Assembly (NCBI GenBank): GCA_965209105.1
Contig: CBDBQB010000006.1
Coordinates: 88,595-152,594 of the forward strand
Source of the DNA: JAAELZ01 sp965209105
GTDB taxonomy: Bacteria > Pseudomonadota > Gammaproteobacteria > Arenicellales > Poriferihabitantaceae
Reading direction: 5' to 3'
Length of the DNA stretch: 64,000 nt
The notes under the pieces are model-generated. The model saw only the letters and a program-made list of their open reading frames with translations, did no database searches and was not told the origin of the DNA. Position numbers and translations under genes: made by a program. Of the stretch, positions 60,459 to 64,000 are shown one piece after another (position 1 is the stretch's first letter; the number at the start of each line of letters is the position of its first letter).

Positions 60459-61013
60459 CTAACCAATAGCCGGTTCGTGCGGGATTGCCGCACTTGCTCG
60501 GCGTGGTGCGAGATAATATAAAGGCGTTGATCCGTACACAAATGACACGGGGCTAGGCATCAGAGAGTGATGTGGCGGCACAATAGAGTGGCACTAAGTT
60601 TAAGCCTTTCAGCATGATATTTGCTGTAGTGCCAAGTCTCCTGAATTTTGTCTCGTGGCAGGGATCTTCGCTGATCGGTCTTCGGTCTTCGTTTCTGAAT
60701 ATAGGGTAGGGCACGATTGGTGCCCACCCACCCAAGTGCATTAGCCAGCATTCAGAGCCCATTACGATACCAAACGAGATCCATAAAAAAGGCGGCAAAA
60801 TAGGGTCATTGAAATCTCAATCTGTAAACGCCAACGTAAACTGCATGAAGAATAAAATTTAGCTGAACGGAATCACATCCTTGATACCAGGCTTCCAAGC
60901 TTACCTCACTGATTCGTGTATTCTTTACCGAGTTTTTTTAACAAGCTATACCGCCGATGCTTTTGGGCGCATGAAGTTGTCTACACGGCTAGGCTAACGC
61001 CAAGCGCATGAAC
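60459..61013. other. Intergenic region without a supported gene
   Basis: About 555 bp between the orphan membrane gene and the proV end. A small hairpin GTGCGG/CCGCAC (60477-60493) lies just after the membrane gene and may stop its transcript, though no T-run follows. The minus-strand frame at 60553-60798 has no family features, and its alternative frame reads like decayed repeat or transposon sequence. Confidence 0.5.
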
Positions 61014-62078
61014 TCAGGCGTTGGGCGTCATCCTAACGGCGGATTCGGAAGCCACGCGTGGCACCAAGGCTTTGACTAGATCCTTCATGTGTAGTGTACC
61101 GATGGGTTTTCCGTCTTGCATAACAACATAAGATTTCATGGTTTCGCCTTCTGAATGTGCAATCACGCTTTCAAGCGTATCATCATGATCCACCTTATCG
61201 GAATCGCTGGATAAATTAGGCTCTACTGGCGTCATTACCGAACGAACGCGCAATACACGAGCGCGGTTAATATCGCTGACAAAATCTTCGATGTACGGGT
61301 CGGATGGATTAAGCAGGATATTTTGTGGCTCATCTTGCTGTACCACGCCACCATCTTTTAGAATGACCAAATGATCGGCAAGTTTGAGTGCCTCGTCTAA
61401 ATCATGGGTGATGAAAATAATGGTTTTATGCAAATCTTTTTGCAGCTCGATGAGCAAATCCTGCATGTCGGTGCGGATGAGTGGATCAAGCGCCGAAAAC
61501 GCCTCATCCATCAACATGATTTCCGAGTTAGACGTTAAAGCGCGCGCCAAACCAACGCGTTGTTGCATGCCACCTGACAACTGGTGCGGATAGTGTTGCT
61601 CAAAACCACTCAGCCCCACGCGATCTAACCATTTTTGTGATTCAGCATCGGCAGCCTCGCTATCTTCTCCACGAACGCGTAGCGCCAAACCGGTATTTTC
61701 GATGACGGTTTGATGTGGCATCAGCGCAAACTTTTGGAACACCATCGACATTTTGGTTTGTCGCATCTCACGCAGTTGTACAGCTGAAAATTCTGTTACG
61801 TCTACGTCGTCAACAATAACCTCGCCCGCAGTGGGTTCAATGAGTCGGTTTAAGTGTCGAATCAGCGTTGATTTACCCGAGCCAGACAAACCCATGATGA
61901 CGGTGATTTCGCCTTCGTTCATGTCAACGTTAATATCGTGCAAACCCAGCACATGATTATGTTCTTCCAATAAATCTGTTTTGCTCATGCCGTTCTGAAC
62001 TTTGCCCAAAACAGATTGTGGATCAGGGCCGAATATTTTATATAGTGATCGAATGGAAACCTTAATGTTTTTACTCAT
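61014..62078 (-). CDS. proV: Glycine betaine/proline ABC importer ATPase
   Basis: From ATG 62078 the protein (354 residues) has the ProV/OpuAA N-terminus (KVSIRSLYKIFGP), Walker A GLSGSGKST, signature LSGGMQQRVGLARAL, Walker B EIMLMDEAFSAL, and a C-terminal CBS-like region that senses ionic strength. It drives osmoprotectant uptake with ProW and ProX. The frame extends upstream to 62093, overlapping the proW stop. It is intact, unlike proW and proX. Confidence 0.94.
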   Translation of the reverse strand: MSKNIKVSIRSLYKIFGPDPQSVLGKVQNGMSKTDLLEEHNHVLGLHDINVDMNEGEITVIMGLSGSGKSTLIRHLNRLIEPTAGEVIVDDVDVTEFSAVQLREMRQTKMSMVFQKFALMPHQTVIENTGLALRVRGEDSEAADAESQKWLDRVGLSGFEQHYPHQLSGGMQQRVGLARALTSNSEIMLMDEAFSALDPLIRTDMQDLLIELQKDLHKTIIFITHDLDEALKLADHLVILKDGGVVQQDEPQNILLNPSDPYIEDFVSDINRARVLRVRSVMTPVEPNLSSDSDKVDHDDTLESVIAHSEGETMKSYVVMQDGKPIGTLHMKDLVKALVPRVASESAVRMTPNA

Positions 62079-62092
62079 ACCTTGGGTCTCCA

Positions 62093-63125
62093 TTAATGAT
62101 CTTGTGCCGAATTGACACGCGCCAATGCAGCTTTACTAACACGATCCAGCACCACGGCGAGTAGCACGATGCAAATGCCTGAAACGATGCCGACGCCCAA
62201 TTCAAGGTTACGAATGCCGCGGAGGACCAATACCCCCAAGCCGGGAGCGGAAACTAGAGAGGCAATGACCACCATCGCCAGTGACATCATGATGGTTTGG
62301 TTCACGCCTGCCATAATATTGGGCAGCGCGAGCGGGGAATTCTACGCGGAAGAGTTTTTGGCGCTTACTCATGCCAAACGCGTCAGCGGCCTCGGTCACG
62401 TCTTTATCGACCAATCGAATGCCCAGATCTGTCAGACGGATGACCGGCACGATGGCGTACATGATAATGGCGATACCGTATAATTTGGATTCGGTGACGC
62501 TGAACAAGAATATCAGTGGGATTAAATAAACAAAAGACGGCAGGGTTTGCAACATATCCAACAGCGGTATCATGGCGCGCTGGAACCAATTATTTTTTGA
62601 CATTAATATCCGATGGGCACGCCCATTAGGACGCACAAGAAGGTACACACAATATGATCGATAAGGTCTGTACTGAATAACTGTAATGATCAATAAATGC
62701 GAGGAATAAAAATGATATAGCAACAAAGAGGGTGACCGCTTTTGTGTGTCGCACGCATTACCACAAACAAAATAAAAGGGATCAATATCCACCAGGGTGT
62801 TGTGGTGAACAAGTACAAAGAGCCATCGAGCAACCAGCTTAATGGCTGGGTGATGGGGTCTAGCACTAATTTTAAGCCGTCTTTAATGCTCAGAAATAGT
62901 TGCTCTAGGCCGTTGGTCATATCCCGCGTGCGGTCAATCGCGGCCGCAAGATTGGTGTAAATTGTCTAAGGATGGAAAGGGAATGTCATACCAAGCACGG
63001 TCAAGCTGCTCCTTGCCCTGATTCTTTGCCAACAATTCTGACATGGTCATTGGGCCATCGCTTGCACCCGCGTCGCACCATTTTCGCAAGCCTAATGCGT
63101 TAAATAGCGGGTCATAAAAAGCCAT
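62093..63125 (-). pseudogene. proW: Glycine betaine importer permease ProW, broken by several frameshifts
   Basis: Pieces of one ProW protein lie in order in different frames: an N-terminal part (MAFYDPLFNALGLRKW, 63125 to about 62965), then TNGLEQLFLSIKDGL to about 62740, a membrane core with LPSFVYLIPLIFLFSVTESK (about 62600-62340), and the C-terminal part AGVNQTIMMSLAMVVIAS (62314-62093). At least three frame changes are needed; the first looks like an extra A near 62965. This permease would form the channel with ProV. It is either a true pseudogene or poor sequence near the contig end. Confidence 0.85.
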
Positions 63126-63208
63126 AGCGTGAAACCTAAGTAGCGGCGCGGCGAATCATTTAGCTGATCGCTGTTAAAACGTAGTATAGAGGAGGGGTAC
63201 AAAAATAA

Positions 63209-63235
63209 CGCGAACCCCAAACATGCGGGTTCGCG
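63209..63235 (-). terminator. Stem-loop between proX and proW
   Basis: CGCGAACCC (63209-63217) and GGGTTCGCG (63227-63235) form a perfect 9-bp stem with a 9-nt loop. On the minus strand the T-rich GTTATTTTT follows, so it can act as a terminator or attenuator after proX. This fits the common pattern where the binding protein is made in excess over permease and ATPase. Confidence 0.7.
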
Positions 63236-63250
63236 CTTTTTAAGAGGCTT

Positions 63251-64000
63251 TTAGTTCAGCAATGCTGACAAATTACCTTTGGCTGAGTCGTTAATCCAGC
63301 CAGACCAAATATCTTGGTTGTTGCTGAGAAAATAAACGGCAGTTTCTTCCGCTGAAGCAGATTCTTTTTCTTGCCATGCAAGCAATTCTCCCATCATAGC
63401 GTTGGTGAAGCTGACCTTAGCCATCAATGCGGCAATGTCGGGGTTCGATTCAGCAAACGCTTGTGTAATACCCGTGACCACTGACGCATTGGCAAAAGCA
63501 GATTTGCCTGGTGTCGCCGCAGTCTTTTTTCTGTGCGCAAGCATGGACTTCTTCGATATAAGGGCCGACATCCACTCTAAACATTGGGTATACCCAAAAC
63601 AGCTGTGGGTGCCCAGTAGTATCCAAACCAGGCTTCTTTGAGGCATAAGCTTCGGCGATAGAGGTGCCAAGTGTTTCGCCAGAACCGTGATCAAATACTT
63701 CCATACCGTGCTTTTCAAATTCGAAAGCGACTTTATAGTTATCGTTCGCAATGCGGCAACCCCAGCCTTCAGGACAGTTATGAAAGCGACCACCGACAAG
63801 CACAGGATTCGCCAACACGCCTTCGATGGTTTTAAGCTCAGGGTTAGATTCAGCTAAATAGCCAGGAATCCACCAGCCTTCCGACTCCACCATCTGACAG
63901 TACTTGCGCAACAGTTATTATCTTGCCTGCTTTCTCAAGATCACTGTATACAGGCGCTGAGTTGTACCACATTTCAGTGGCAATATCGGCTTGCCGGTTT
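63251..64000 (-). pseudogene. proX: Glycine betaine-binding protein ProX/OpuAC domain, partial and frameshifted
   Basis: The gene runs off the right edge, so its start is missing. Recognisable parts lie in different frames: ADIATEMWYNSAPVYSDLEK (64000 to about 63905), then WWIPGYLAESNPELKTIEG through HGSGETLGTSIAEAYASKK, then MFRVDVGPYIEEVHACAQKK, then the C-terminal part with GKSAFANASVVTGITQAFAE ending at 63251. A short out-of-frame island lies near 63600-63640. The aromatic-rich WFGYYWAPTAVLG segment, which would contact betaine, is readable only after a shift. It supplies substrate to ProW/ProV. Confidence 0.82.

Noticed and set aside
60553..60798. Minus-strand open frames between the orphan membrane gene and proV
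   Set aside because: Two overlapping frames look equally open, no family features are visible, and a ribosome site is lacking; possibly decayed repeat sequence.

Overview
The window looks like chromosome of a marine-type gammaproteobacterium. It carries the rseP-bamA-skp-lpxD-fabZ-lpxA-lpxB-rnhB-dnaE run, a gyrA-pheA-tyrA-aroA-cmk-rpsA-ihfB-lapA-lapB run, LPS heptose genes and a PutA with a divergent Lrp-type regulator. I could not name the genus. No rRNA or tRNA gene was seen.

Layout. 1-616: the 5' end of a leftward gene, a short MITE-like element and a terminator. 617-1309: a rhodanese-like lipoprotein. 1520-2480: a short integron cassette cluster with attC-type sites, a YnfA-family gene and a MerC-like gene, but no integrase. 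2504-3164: an ABM-domain protein and the SRP RNA. 3346-8249: dnaX, ybaB, recR, uvrB. 8291-20097: outer-membrane biogenesis and lipid A genes ending in dnaE. 20200-24472 (leftward): bactofilin, M23 peptidase, lytic transglycosylase, Ca2+/cation antiporter and a Sel1-repeat protein. 24671-35317: gyrA, aromatic amino acid genes, rpsA, ihfB, lapA, lapB. 35422-45225: ugd, heptose genes, rmlB/rmlA, an O-antigen-type ABC exporter (wzm/wzt), a glycosyltransferase and a GDSL hydrolase. 45372-49084: Lrp regulator and putA. 49358-55278: dusA, an AsmA-family protein, an SGNH esterase, a sulfotransferase, a cytochrome c and a DUF4412-like protein. 55734-57740: a second cassette cluster of at least three genes separated by attC sites. 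57764-59179: an IS1111-group (IS110 family) insertion sequence. 59490-60458: an orphan membrane protein. 61014-64000 (leftward): a glycine betaine ABC importer (proX-proW-proV) whose proW and proX are broken by several frameshifts.

The most interesting signal is in the IS1111-group element. The roughly 300-nt noncoding stretch downstream of its transposase folds on paper into an internal loop closed by a 7-bp stem and capped by a small hairpin. One side of the loop matches the left flank of the insertion over 8 nt and the other side matches the right flank over 10 nt, on opposite DNA strands. That is the arrangement expected of the target-binding loop of an IS110-family bridge RNA. The rebuilt empty target is a tandem REP-like motif beside a truncated attC.

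Other points of note are the two integrase-less attC clusters 54 kb apart, and a 157-158 bp inverted-repeat element present twice with 5-bp target duplications, one copy dropped precisely between ihfB and lapA. Single-base indels in essential genes (bamA, lpxB) and in proW/proX point to sequence error at least in part.
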